Source: CAWDMN01 sp963803155 | GTDB lineage: Bacteria > Acidobacteriota > Terriglobia > Versatilivoradales > Versatilivoraceae | Assembly (NCBI GenBank): GCA_963803155.1 | Contig: CAWDMN010000078.1 | Location: 1-64,000, forward strand | Reading direction: 5' to 3' | DNA length: 64,000 nt | In this document: piece after piece, positions 18,217 to 27,459 of the stretch | How the letters are laid out: every line of letters starts with the position of its first letter | Numbering within the stretch: position 1 is the stretch's first letter | The notes under the pieces: model-generated | What the model was told of the DNA's origin: nothing | Databases searched by the model: none | The model's input: the letters and a program-made list of their open reading frames with translations, nothing else | Program-made: the position numbers and the translations under genes

Positions 18217-18406
18217 AGAAAAGAGGGCGGCCTAAATGTCAGCTGAAAATATATGCCTGAAATTTCATGGGAAGTCAATGTTATAGACAGAATATCTCTG
18301 GAAAATTCTTTGCAAGATCAATGTTTGTGAAGCAGGGATCAATTTTACCAGAATGAAAATTTTCAATATACGCGGGAGTTGCCATTCTTCAATTACAACC
18401 CTCTCT

Positions 18407-20293
18407 TTATTGGGAAGATCTCATATTTTTTTTAATATTTTCAATGGCGCTTGAAACCTCAAGATATTTTGTGGAATCCTTCAATAACCGGCACCGGCAT
18501 TGGTTGAGAGCCTGCAGCGCTCTCTCATATTGTTTTTGTTGACCATAACATATTCCACTCCAGAAATATCCATCAGGCAACGCGGGAAAACGAGAAACGA
18601 ATTGACGCGCAACCTCCTGGGCAACTGGGTATTCCCCGCCATCTAGACAGACGTCAAAAAGGTTCTTGTAAAGGCCCAGGTTTTCTGGATTGACTGAAAT
18701 GGCCTGGCAGTAAGCTTTAGCAGCCAATTTAGGCTCGCCGTGAGATTGATAGATTGAGGCCAGATTTATTAAAAAGACATCGGAATCCGGATTTACCTCA
18801 AGGGCTGCACGCAAGAACTGAATGGCTCCTTTGATGTTATTTTCCGCCAAATAATATTTGGCAAGTCCCGCGTAGGCTGGACCTGCCCTTGGATCGAGTT
18901 GAATCGCGGCAGCGAATTGAGCCGCTGCCCTTGCCAATTCGCCTCGTTCTTGCCAGTAGGCCCCGAGATTGAAATGGGCGATCGCGCTTTGGGGGAATTT
19001 TGCCAAAACATCGTTCCAAAGTACATTGCTATTTCGCCACACTTGATTGGTCCGGACTGTCTGGCTCAGCAAAAAAAAAGCCCAAAAGGAAAAAACCACC
19101 ACCATAGTTGGCAAAATGAGTTTGATGAGAGGAATATTATGTGGGTGTGATGGGCTTGAAGGGGTGATCCAGCGGCAAGAACTTTCTTCTCCAAAAGGCT
19201 TATTCCTCCATGCGCATACAGAACGAAACATTTCCGCTAGAAGAATCCAGATCCCGATCTGGGGCAGATAGAGATACCGGTTCGCCATCATGATAGGGAG
19301 AGGGACCCAATTCAGCACGGGAACGAGAAACAAGAAGAACCAGACGGCCCAAAAACTCAGGTCTTGACGGGATTTTCTGAGAAAAGCAAATAATCCTATT
19401 AACACGATCCATAATCCCGCGTCCCGCCAGATTGAATCCCCTTGAGGATAAATCAAGGCACTTAAACCATCGGGCCAGAGCAATAATCCCAAATAGCGGG
19501 CAAGAATATCGCTGGAATTAAAAATGCTTTGGAGAGCTCCGCCACTATGGTAAGAAAACAATGAATGACCACGGCTGGCGGCACCCATGGAAATAAAAAA
19601 ATGAAATTCGGCTAGAACGATAAAAGGAAGCTTCTCATATAATCGAAGTTTGCGAATGGGCACCTTTTCAATAAAATGGTCAAATGCCATCCATAAAAAT
19701 GGCGCCACAATGGTGCTTGCTTTCGAGAGCAACGAAAGCAGAAAAAAAAGGAATGAGGTTAAATAGGGAAGCAGTCGGCCGGATTGGCGAAAAGAGACAT
19801 ACTGATGGAAGGAGACAAGAAAAAAAAAGGCGGCGAGGAGACTCTTTCGTTCTGAAGCCCAACTAACGCACTCCACATTGACAGGGTGAATGGCAAAGAG
19901 AAAAACAGAGATGAAAATTGTAGACTTTTCCAGATGGATTTTTTTTAGACTAAAAAAGAGCATCAGGACTGTAGCAAGATGCAAAAACAAGTTGTGGATG
20001 TGATATCCAAGAGGATTGAATTTCCAAATAGCATGGTCAAAACCGTAGGAGATCAAAGTCAAGGGATGATAGTTGGCCTCAAATGGTTCGGTGAGGATTT
20101 TGTAAAGGGAATTCCAGTCGAGTTTTTGTATCAATGGATTATTGAGTATATAAATGGGATCATCCCAGTTGACAAAATCCTTGGGAAGGGCGAAGAGGTA
20201 AACAAGGGCAGTCAAGACTAAAATTGATCCCCCCAGGAGGCTCTCCCGATATTTTGCGAAGGGATTTTGATGAGCAGTTTCAGTTCGGATCAT
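18407..20293 (-). CDS. TMTC-like GT-C membrane protein with C-terminal TPRs (paralogue 1)
   Basis: The protein is 628 residues. The N-terminal two-thirds is polytopic (about ten helices) with the conserved first loop FVNWDDPIYILNN, the YHPLT motif and HPVNVECVSWASERKSLLAA. These are features shared with the TMTC/O-mannosyltransferase-like GT-C fold, whose acidic pair sits in the first loop. The last about 200 residues form several periplasmic TPRs (AIAHFNLGAYWQERGELARA and similar). Paralogues lie at 35227 and 38894. It is a likely polyprenyl-phosphate-sugar-dependent protein glycosyltransferase, by analogy only. Confidence 0.75.
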   Translation of the reverse strand: MIRTETAHQNPFAKYRESLLGGSILVLTALVYLFALPKDFVNWDDPIYILNNPLIQKLDWNSLYKILTEPFEANYHPLTLISYGFDHAIWKFNPLGYHIHNLFLHLATVLMLFFSLKKIHLEKSTIFISVFLFAIHPVNVECVSWASERKSLLAAFFFLVSFHQYVSFRQSGRLLPYLTSFLFFLLSLLSKASTIVAPFLWMAFDHFIEKVPIRKLRLYEKLPFIVLAEFHFFISMGAASRGHSLFSYHSGGALQSIFNSSDILARYLGLLLWPDGLSALIYPQGDSIWRDAGLWIVLIGLFAFLRKSRQDLSFWAVWFFLFLVPVLNWVPLPIMMANRYLYLPQIGIWILLAEMFRSVCAWRNKPFGEESSCRWITPSSPSHPHNIPLIKLILPTMVVVFSFWAFFLLSQTVRTNQVWRNSNVLWNDVLAKFPQSAIAHFNLGAYWQERGELARAAAQFAAAIQLDPRAGPAYAGLAKYYLAENNIKGAIQFLRAALEVNPDSDVFLINLASIYQSHGEPKLAAKAYCQAISVNPENLGLYKNLFDVCLDGGEYPVAQEVARQFVSRFPALPDGYFWSGICYGQQKQYERALQALNQCRCRLLKDSTKYLEVSSAIENIKKNMRSSQ

Positions 20294-20558
20294 AGATCAA
20301 TAATGAGAGTTTCTTCTTAGAATCGGGTCGAGTCTTAATGACTCTGATATATTGCGCTATCTAAGCTGAAAGCTTTAATGGCAACGAAAAGATGAACCAG
20401 AAATAGTTTGGTCACTTGGCCAAGGCCTGCCATGCCATTGACTAATACCGCGCTGCCTTCAATGGAAATCGGTTCCACAAAGAATGAATGAACAGGCACA
20501 AATCGTATCGGTGGCCGCCATTGGGCCAAGGCTGCTCCTCCCCAACTTCTGCAATTGA
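20294..20558. other. intergenic region, nothing recognised
   Basis: About 265 bp between the TMTC-like gene and the methyltransferase. No hairpin with a T-run, repeat or convincing small gene was seen. Confidence 0.4.
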
Positions 20559-21212
20559 TCATAGGAGGAATCCGTCGTGGATTGATTCGGGCGAAGATTC
20601 AGCCGGTGAATTGTTGAGCCGCTTCATTTCAAAGCAAATCTCGTAGCAGGGGAAAAAATAACAGAGGTTTTCCTCGTACAATTCCTGAATGCCTCGATGC
20701 AAGTTGAAGATATATTCCAGGCCCTTCTTGAATATGTACCTGAAATAAAAGGGGGGAGAAGATTTGAATATCAGCCTGACCCGGCTCAGAGAAAAAGGGA
20801 ATGGCTTGGAATATTGCGGCACTTTACGTTTAAAAAGAGAATCATTCACAAGGTAAGAAAATGTATATAGTCCAAAAGAAGTCTTGTGAGTCAAATCGGA
20901 ATAAAAATATGGGTTGGAAAAATGAGGAACGACGGCGTGAAGAATTCCTCCTGCTTTGAGAATGCGCGTCAGGTGATTCATTAGCAGTGGCAAATTCTCA
21001 ATATGTTCGAAGAAATGTGAAGAATAAACTCGCTGGATACAGTTGTCGGGAATTTGTTCCAAGACTTCAAAGACTTCTCCCACAATATCCACACAGTCAT
21101 AGTCGATACGGTCGATGGTGATGGCATCAGGAATTCTGCGCCGATTGCCACATCCTAGTTCCAATGTAGATCCATCAATCTTGGGCAAAACATCCCTTTT
21201 ATCGAGAATCAT
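20559..21212 (-). CDS. class I SAM-dependent methyltransferase
   Basis: From the ATG at 21212 the protein is 217 residues. Motif I is LELGCGNRRR (about 16-25), then an acidic strand end (DYDCVDIVGEVFEVLEQIPD), then YSSHFFEHIENLPLLMNHLTRILKAGG. It is a small-molecule or sugar methyltransferase fold. The start codon overlaps the stop of the upstream GT2 gene by 4 bp (ATGA), which supports this start over the longer open frame to 21359. It is probably part of the surface-polysaccharide set. Confidence 0.85.
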   Translation of the reverse strand: MILDKRDVLPKIDGSTLELGCGNRRRIPDAITIDRIDYDCVDIVGEVFEVLEQIPDNCIQRVYSSHFFEHIENLPLLMNHLTRILKAGGILHAVVPHFSNPYFYSDLTHKTSFGLYTFSYLVNDSLFKRKVPQYSKPFPFSLSRVRLIFKSSPPFYFRYIFKKGLEYIFNLHRGIQELYEENLCYFFPCYEICFEMKRLNNSPAESSPESIHDGFLL

Positions 21213-22147
21213 CGGAAAAATCCCTTGCGCAGCATGGAATGGGCGGTTAAAAGGTATCCTTTCAGTACATGTCCAAATTGTTGAGGTGAAAGTTTCAGCA
21301 ATGTTACAAACAGCCTGATGGCAAATTCCAGCGAAAATGTCAGCATCATGAGACTCCACGCAGATGCTCTGGAATAATGCTTAAAAGCATAGAGAAGACG
21401 GCTATTCAGAGAATAGTACAGCCGTTTGCCCAATACTTGATTTGAGCTTTTGCACCCCTCATGGATGTATCGACATTCGGTGACTAGAAAAGAGCAATAT
21501 CCGAGTCGCCGTGCTCTTAACGATAAATCCACTTCTTCGAAATAGAGGAAAAAACGCTCGTCAAATCCCCCCAGCTTGCGGTAAAGGTCCCCTCGGATTA
21601 AAAAGAATGCGCCAATGACTTGGTCCACGGCGCGGTTTTTTTGGCATTCCTCCGGCGTCATAAAGTGGGAGGGAAACCAATTGGGGAATAAAACGGATAG
21701 CCCTGTCATCTTCCAAAAAAATATTCTAAGGGTTGGGAATCGGGCCGCTGAAACAGCGGGATGGCCATTTTCATCGAGAGCAAACCCGCCACAGATTCCA
21801 CAAGCTAAATTCTCGCGCATCTCCTGGAAGTCAACGGCAATTTGCAGGCTGTTTGGAAAGAGGATTGTGTCGGGGTTGAGAAACAGCAAGTAATCGCTGA
21901 AGCTCCGACTAGCCCCCTGGTTGCAGGCAGCCGCAAAGCCCTGATTCATACCGTTTTTGAGGAGAACTAACGGGATCTCTTTTTCCTCCAATCCCTCAGC
22001 GGAATCATCTGTAGAGGCATTGTCTACCACGATCACCTGAGTCAACGCAAAAGTCTCTCGCCGGCATTTGGCGATGGAATTAAGACAATTGCGAAGCGCC
22101 CGGCCCGTGTTCCAGTTGACTATAATGATATCAAGGGTAGGTTCCAC
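21209..22147 (-). CDS. family 2 glycosyltransferase (rhamnosyltransferase-like)
   Basis: The protein is 312 residues. The GT-A nucleotide-binding start is DIIIVNWNTGRALRNCLNSI, with VVDNASTDDS, the donor/metal site LLFLNPDT (in place of DXD) and the acceptor region FFLYFEEVDLSLRARRLGY. The family transfers rhamnose or similar sugars to cell-surface polysaccharide. It is translationally coupled to the methyltransferase downstream. Confidence 0.88.
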   Translation of the reverse strand: MEPTLDIIIVNWNTGRALRNCLNSIAKCRRETFALTQVIVVDNASTDDSAEGLEEKEIPLVLLKNGMNQGFAAACNQGASRSFSDYLLFLNPDTILFPNSLQIAVDFQEMRENLACGICGGFALDENGHPAVSAARFPTLRIFFWKMTGLSVLFPNWFPSHFMTPEECQKNRAVDQVIGAFFLIRGDLYRKLGGFDERFFLYFEEVDLSLRARRLGYCSFLVTECRYIHEGCKSSNQVLGKRLYYSLNSRLLYAFKHYSRASAWSLMMLTFSLEFAIRLFVTLLKLSPQQFGHVLKGYLLTAHSMLRKGFFR

Positions 22148-22677
22148 GAAATATTGGGTTCCTTATCGATCAGTCATAATTAAAACTTATTGTAGCAAAG
22201 GAGAATCAATAGTTTTCAGAATATTCGAATATGATCGGATATGAAAGATTAGGATTATTTTGTACTGCCTCCATTGTAACTAATTCTTCGATCCCTCAAA
22301 ATAGACAGAATGTTGGTAGCCGTTAATCCTATTATGCTGAGGAAAGAGCCGCACGTAGATAGGACAAGTTGCTCAATAAGTGGATGTGAAGCAGCCCAGA
22401 AGGGAATTCATTTCTCTCACTAGAAGATCTCAGTCGATGGGAAATGTAATTGACTTTGATCATCTTGTGTTGACGGGATCGCGGTCATGTGTGGCTTCTC
22501 TAAAGATGGCTCTTCAACAAATCTGAGGCAACTCAGTTGTTTTCCGACCGCTCGGTTAAAAGACTAGCCCGCCCTTGGCTCAGGCTCATAGTGTGCCTTT
22601 TCTTGTCCTCTTGCTAAACGGGCACGCAATATTGTAGGGCTCTCATTTTGATTGAAGATGGAATTGGAGGCGTCGGA
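22148..22677. other. intergenic stretch of 530 bp, nothing recognised
   Basis: It is AT-richer than its flanks and has no open frame with family features, strong palindrome or RNA gene that I could see. It separates two transcription units of the polysaccharide region and may hold the promoter of the GT2 gene. Confidence 0.4.
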
Positions 22678-23838
22678 TCAAGAGCGCTCGAGCACTTTTT
22701 GCAGCAATAAATGGGTTGCTTCCACCGAACTGGATAGACTGAACTTTTCCCGGAGAATTCGGCGGGCATTGCTCGAGATTTGCTCGTAAAGGTTAACATT
22801 GTTTTTCATATTTATGATTTGTTCCGCAAGCTCCGCCGGATGCCCTGGTGAATATAGCAATCCAGTGACTCCAGGTTCGATGATTTCAGGCAACCCCCCG
22901 GATCGAGTTCCAATCACAGGACATCCCATCGATAAGGCTTCTACCGCCACTCTTCCAAATGCCTCCGAACGAGTGCAAATTAAAACTATATCGGCATCCC
23001 GGAAAAGGGGCTTGGGATCTCGCTGGTAGCCGAGTATTTTTATGTAATCCGCCACCCCCAGTTGATTCGCTAGGCGTAAAATTTGGTGGATATAAGTGGG
23101 TCGACCGTTGCCGGCAATCTGAAGTCTTGCTTGGATTCCTTGTCTTGATAAAAACGCGAGAGCTTGAATGGCATCGGCGTGACCCTTGGAGGGATGCAGT
23201 GAACCCACCATGCAAAGCGAGAGAGGAGAACCGGCCTTAGGCTTGTGGCTTTCGGATTTGTTCGGATTTTCAAGGTCTGGGAAGCCATTATAAATGACCA
23301 CCAACTTTTCCGCTGGAATATGTTCCTTCAATTCCTGGGCAACAGCCTTGGAATTACAGATCACCCGGCAGCTGACCGCGTTAACAAACTGCAATGCCTG
23401 GGCGCGGGTTGGCTCGAACCGGGCGCCCGTGTTTTCCTCCACCAATTCCCGGGCGTGCCATATGTGCGGCAGGTTCAATCGTTGGGCCAGCATGGCGCCA
23501 AATGGAGATGCGAGGGTATTGGAATAAACCAGCTCAAAATGTTTTTCCGTGACTCTTCTTGCCATGGACCAGCTTGCCATGAAATTAACAGCGGAGTGGA
23601 AAAGTGTTCTTAAAGGAGACACTTTGTAAGCCAGCCATCCCTTGAAAGGATGAATAAAATGGGCTATTTGAGCCTCCACCAGCAAATCCCGCAATGGGCC
23701 GGCGGACGGCAGAATCATTTGCAGGTCCCACCCTTTCTGTCGTAATGCAGAGCAAAGCTCGATCAGCGAGCGCTCCGACCCATAAAGGCCGGAAGAGTGC
23801 GAGACCATTAAAATCTTGTGCTTTTTTTTCATGAGCAC
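22678..23838 (-). CDS. family 4 glycosyltransferase
   Basis: The protein is 386 residues with a GT-B fold. The N-domain begins KILMVSHSSGLYGSERSLIE. The C-domain has LCMVGSLHPSKGHADAIQAL, then GRVAVEALSMGCPVIGTRSGGLPEII, the E-x7-E nucleotide-sugar site of GT4 retaining enzymes. It acts in the cytoplasm on a polysaccharide intermediate; donor and acceptor are unknown. Confidence 0.9.
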   Translation of the reverse strand: MLMKKKHKILMVSHSSGLYGSERSLIELCSALRQKGWDLQMILPSAGPLRDLLVEAQIAHFIHPFKGWLAYKVSPLRTLFHSAVNFMASWSMARRVTEKHFELVYSNTLASPFGAMLAQRLNLPHIWHARELVEENTGARFEPTRAQALQFVNAVSCRVICNSKAVAQELKEHIPAEKLVVIYNGFPDLENPNKSESHKPKAGSPLSLCMVGSLHPSKGHADAIQALAFLSRQGIQARLQIAGNGRPTYIHQILRLANQLGVADYIKILGYQRDPKPLFRDADIVLICTRSEAFGRVAVEALSMGCPVIGTRSGGLPEIIEPGVTGLLYSPGHPAELAEQIINMKNNVNLYEQISSNARRILREKFSLSSSVEATHLLLQKVLERS

Positions 23839-23930
23839 CTGTTCGTGAGCCGGAAAATTTTATCAACTGACATTAGGGACATGAGTCGGGAAACCTATGT
23901 TCCCAAGGTAAGAGAACAGCCCCCAAGAAA

Positions 23931-25121
23931 TTATCCTCGAACGATTCCTTCATAAATTTGGGCAAGCTTTGAGGCCTGGATTCCGACGTTGAATTCACGT
24001 TCCATGTGTTGGCGACCCTTCCATAACATCTCCTCCCATGCAGAGGGATTCTCCATCATCCACTCCAATTGGCATACCAGATCCTCAACACTTCCTTCTC
24101 GTGCTAGCCGTCCAGTCTGACCATGGAGGATGATTTCGGGGATATCGCAATGAGTGGAACTTATAATGGGCATTCCACTGGCGGCCATGTCGATTAAGGA
24201 AACCGGAGCACCCCCTTCTGTATCTCCATCCGTGCTTGTAAGGCTGGGGGAAAGAAACAGATGGTGCTGGTAAGCCTCCTTCATCAGGACCGAATAGGGC
24301 TGGAACCCCAGTAATCGGGTAAACTCGGATAACCTGGCCGCCTGCAATTCCTCCAGAATTCGTTTTTTCTCACTTTGCGACGCCGGATCGGCTGTAGTAT
24401 CACCGATGATGGTGATTTGGAGAGGAGTCTTCCTTTTCAATTGTCCCAGCGCATTTAATGCCAGGGGAATACCTTTTTTCTCCCGGAAGGCAGCGGCAAT
24501 CAAAACCTTGAGTTCGGTACCAGGATTCCAGTGCCGGGGTTGATAGTGAATATTACCGATATTGGCACCTAAATGGTGGACACGAACTTTTTCCGCCGGA
24601 CAACCCATTTCTATCAAGCACTTCTGCATATGGGGGCCCTCGCAGAGGAAGAGGTCTGCTTTCCGGAACAATTCCTGATAACGGCCATACCAGCGAGGGT
24701 CCAGGCGGGGAAGCCGGTTGACATCCTGCCCGTAGAAGGTGACCACGTGTTTCAATCCACACTGTGAGGCGGCTTCCCGGTTCTGCCAGCCGACGTTGCC
24801 AAAGTGGGAGTGCAAAATTTGAAAATTTTTCCGCTGAGACTCCCGAACAAGCCAACCCAGGTGATCCCGCCAAGAAAGCCATCTCAAGGTCCGATCCCAA
24901 GTGCGTTCCCACCAGCCAGCCTCAGAAAACAGATGCAGCAGCGGAACGCTGAATTCATCCAAATTTGTTGCTGCTTCACAGAAGATCGCACTGTTGAGAT
25001 GTTCCGGCAGGTGTTTGATCAGATTGTAAATCCATATCTGGGTTGGGGGGAGCCAAACCGGAACGTATTGGATGACTCCGATTTTTTTTTGGGTGGTGGT
25101 GGGAAATTCCAGTTGACTCAT
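23931..25121 (-). CDS. family 4 glycosyltransferase, colanic-acid type
   Basis: The protein is 396 residues. LHSHFGNVGWQNREAA and FYGQDVNRLPR are typical of the WcaL/AmsK-like branch. The C-domain shows VLIAAAFREKKGIPLALNAL and LTSTDGDTEGGAPVSLIDMA, then PIISSTHCDIPEII. It is probably an exopolysaccharide glycosyltransferase. The gene is separated by about 90 bp from the next GT4 gene. Confidence 0.9.
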   Translation of the reverse strand: MSQLEFPTTTQKKIGVIQYVPVWLPPTQIWIYNLIKHLPEHLNSAIFCEAATNLDEFSVPLLHLFSEAGWWERTWDRTLRWLSWRDHLGWLVRESQRKNFQILHSHFGNVGWQNREAASQCGLKHVVTFYGQDVNRLPRLDPRWYGRYQELFRKADLFLCEGPHMQKCLIEMGCPAEKVRVHHLGANIGNIHYQPRHWNPGTELKVLIAAAFREKKGIPLALNALGQLKRKTPLQITIIGDTTADPASQSEKKRILEELQAARLSEFTRLLGFQPYSVLMKEAYQHHLFLSPSLTSTDGDTEGGAPVSLIDMAASGMPIISSTHCDIPEIILHGQTGRLAREGSVEDLVCQLEWMMENPSAWEEMLWKGRQHMEREFNVGIQASKLAQIYEGIVRG

Positions 25122-25324
25122 TTCTGCGTTGACCGTTAGCTCTTGAGATCCACTGTGTTTTTGATTATGTTTTGCATAGCTTGAACTCCATTGGAATTAT
25201 CGCCTCCAGTTCAAAATCATTTAATGAATGCGAATTTGCGACAGGCTATGAAAAAGCTTATGAGTGAATCAGATATTAATCTGCAAAATGCAAGGTAATA
25301 TTTATTTCTCCCATCTTGAGACTA

Positions 25325-26800
25325 TTATTTTTTTCGGATAAGGGCCAAGATTTCTAATATTAAGGCACGGTGGAAGCCCCATATCATTAAGGAATAAATT
25401 AGAAAGCCCATTGGTACCAGTAACATTAATTGGCCTAGATTGGTCCATTTGTCGATTAGCATCAGAGAAATTCCCCAGATGATAATAAACATAAAAAAGC
25501 TTGAAAAAGTTATGCGCCACAATGCTTTGAACAACTCATGCAAATGCATTTGTATTAGCCTAAAGGGGATTGAAAAGCTGGGTATGATTAATAGTGCCAT
25601 TGCAATTGCGTAACTTGTGGCAACTCCCGTCACCCCCCACTTTAACCCGATAATAAAGGACAATACGATCAGGCTGCTTGAAAACAGGCCCCACTTCATC
25701 ATCAAGTTTGTTTTTCCCTTTGCCAAATAGAGCGAACCCGTTGTAGTAGCCAATGACTGGCATGCTCCGATGGGGATCAAAATCCTTAGCAGAAGTATGG
25801 CAGGTTTCCACTCAACTCCCCAAAAAAGTAAGACAAAGCGGGGAATGACAACCCACATCCCCAGCATTAAAGGAAAGACAATAATTGCAATTGATTGATT
25901 CACTAATAGGACTGCACGTTTTATCCTGGCATTATCATTTTGGACCTGACAATAAACTGGAAGCAATACTCTTGTCAAAACGGATGATATATTTGCCAGT
26001 GGGTAGAGCATAATGCGATAAGCAAGAGTGTAAAATCCCAAAGAGCGTGCGCCGAGGAATTTTCCAATCAACATGTAATCAGCATTGCGAGCGAAAAAAT
26101 TGACCAAATTGAATCCTGTCAGATTCAGACTAAATGCAAAAACTCCCCGTATATCTGACCAAGACCAAAAAAAAATTGGAGCCCATTTTGTGGTTTTCCA
26201 CAAAAGGAGTGAATTCAATAAAGCAAAAGTTAGTGATTGATAAACCAAGCTCCAGACTCGACAGCCAGCAAAAGCAGATAAGATTCCCAATGTGGCTGAT
26301 AAAAGAGTTGTAAGTATTTCAATTTTAGCCAAACGGTCAAACTGCAGATTCTTCTCCAATATGGCTTGTTGAATAGTGCCGAATGCCTGAAGTAAGAATA
26401 TACAAGCCATCCACCGTAGAAGATCTGTCAAAGCTGGTTCATTATAAAAAGCCGCAAGAAGGGGAGCACTCAGCCAAATCCCAGTGAGCACCAGACTACT
26501 GATACAAAGGTTGGTCCAAAAAAGAGAAGATAGAAGATGAAAAGTTGGTTCCCTCTTTTGAATGATTGCGGCCGCAGTCCCTAAGTCTCGAAAGACATTC
26601 ACAAACCCTATCACCACCATCGTCAAGCTCATGAGGCCCAGGTCTTCGGGGCGCAATAACTTCACAATTATGATCATGCTCATCAATTGGATTAATTGCT
26701 TTCCGAATTGAGAAGCATATGACCATTGCAGGCTGTTGGTCGCCTGCTGCTTCAAGGTGTCTTTGGTTTTCGTACTACTGCCATGTACATCCAAGTCCAT
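25325..26800 (-). CDS. oligosaccharide flippase (Wzx/MOP superfamily)
   Basis: The protein is 491 residues with about twelve to fourteen transmembrane helices. SLQWSYASQFGKQLIQLMSM and LRPEDLGLMSLTMVVIGFVN are the usual start of lipopolysaccharide-type flippases (polysacc_synt_3). It would move lipid-linked repeat units across the inner membrane. The start at 26800 overlaps the upstream methyltransferase by 49 bp; an internal start is possible. Confidence 0.9.
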   Translation of the reverse strand: MDLDVHGSSTKTKDTLKQQATNSLQWSYASQFGKQLIQLMSMIIIVKLLRPEDLGLMSLTMVVIGFVNVFRDLGTAAAIIQKREPTFHLLSSLFWTNLCISSLVLTGIWLSAPLLAAFYNEPALTDLLRWMACIFLLQAFGTIQQAILEKNLQFDRLAKIEILTTLLSATLGILSAFAGCRVWSLVYQSLTFALLNSLLLWKTTKWAPIFFWSWSDIRGVFAFSLNLTGFNLVNFFARNADYMLIGKFLGARSLGFYTLAYRIMLYPLANISSVLTRVLLPVYCQVQNDNARIKRAVLLVNQSIAIIVFPLMLGMWVVIPRFVLLFWGVEWKPAILLLRILIPIGACQSLATTTGSLYLAKGKTNLMMKWGLFSSSLIVLSFIIGLKWGVTGVATSYAIAMALLIIPSFSIPFRLIQMHLHELFKALWRITFSSFFMFIIIWGISLMLIDKWTNLGQLMLLVPMGFLIYSLMIWGFHRALILEILALIRKK

Positions 26801-27420
26801 TGCTCACTTTTGTCCACTTGATCCAAGATCCAGGAAATGAATTGAATAATTAGTCCTGCCAAATCGATGATGCCAAGCCAACGAAATATACCTTTCTTAA
26901 AACGATAAATGTTATAAACAAATAGTTGTCCAAAGGTCACCCAAAAACCGGAAAGAGCCTTTATTTCGATCAATTCAAAACCAGTTTTGTTAAATAAGTA
27001 GCGTAGTCCGTATTGACTAAAACGGAAAAAATCCCGAGGTTCCTCATGCAAATGCCAAATAAATGGAACGCTGTAGATAGCATAAGCGCCAGGCTTCAAT
27101 ACCCGGAAACACTCCTGGAGGGCTTTTTCAGGTTCTTCAAGATGTTCTAAAACGGCTGTACAGAGAGCCGAGTCGAAGGAGTCATTTTCAACAGGAATAT
27201 GATAAGCAGTCCCCCACAAATCCACGTTGGCTTTGTCGTGCAAGGTTTCGAAATGATCCACGCCGAGGTGTTCGGTCACGAGGGGGTGAAGTAATTCTTT
27301 ATAGGGTTTTGTCCCACAGCCGATATCAATCAGGCGGCCTCTGCAATACTGGGCGGCGCAATGACGTAATTCTTTATCATGGATATGATTCACCAGAAAA
27401 TTTTTAATTTCTTTTGCCAC
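26752..27420 (-). CDS. class I SAM-dependent methyltransferase (Methyltransf_11 type)
   Basis: The protein is 222 residues. Motif I is GRLIDIGCGTKPYKELL, followed by DLWGTAYHIPVENDSFDSAL and TAVLEHLEEPEKALQECFRV. It is the first gene left of the IS256-type element, whose left end lies 40 bp before its start. The insertion may therefore have displaced its native promoter or leader. It overlaps the flippase gene. Confidence 0.87.
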   Translation of the reverse strand: MAKEIKNFLVNHIHDKELRHCAAQYCRGRLIDIGCGTKPYKELLHPLVTEHLGVDHFETLHDKANVDLWGTAYHIPVENDSFDSALCTAVLEHLEEPEKALQECFRVLKPGAYAIYSVPFIWHLHEEPRDFFRFSQYGLRYLFNKTGFELIEIKALSGFWVTFGQLFVYNIYRFKKGIFRWLGIIDLAGLIIQFISWILDQVDKSEQWTWMYMAVVRKPKTP

Positions 27421-27459
27421 GAGGAAATTTGCCTCTATGTTGATGAATACCCCTTCGTG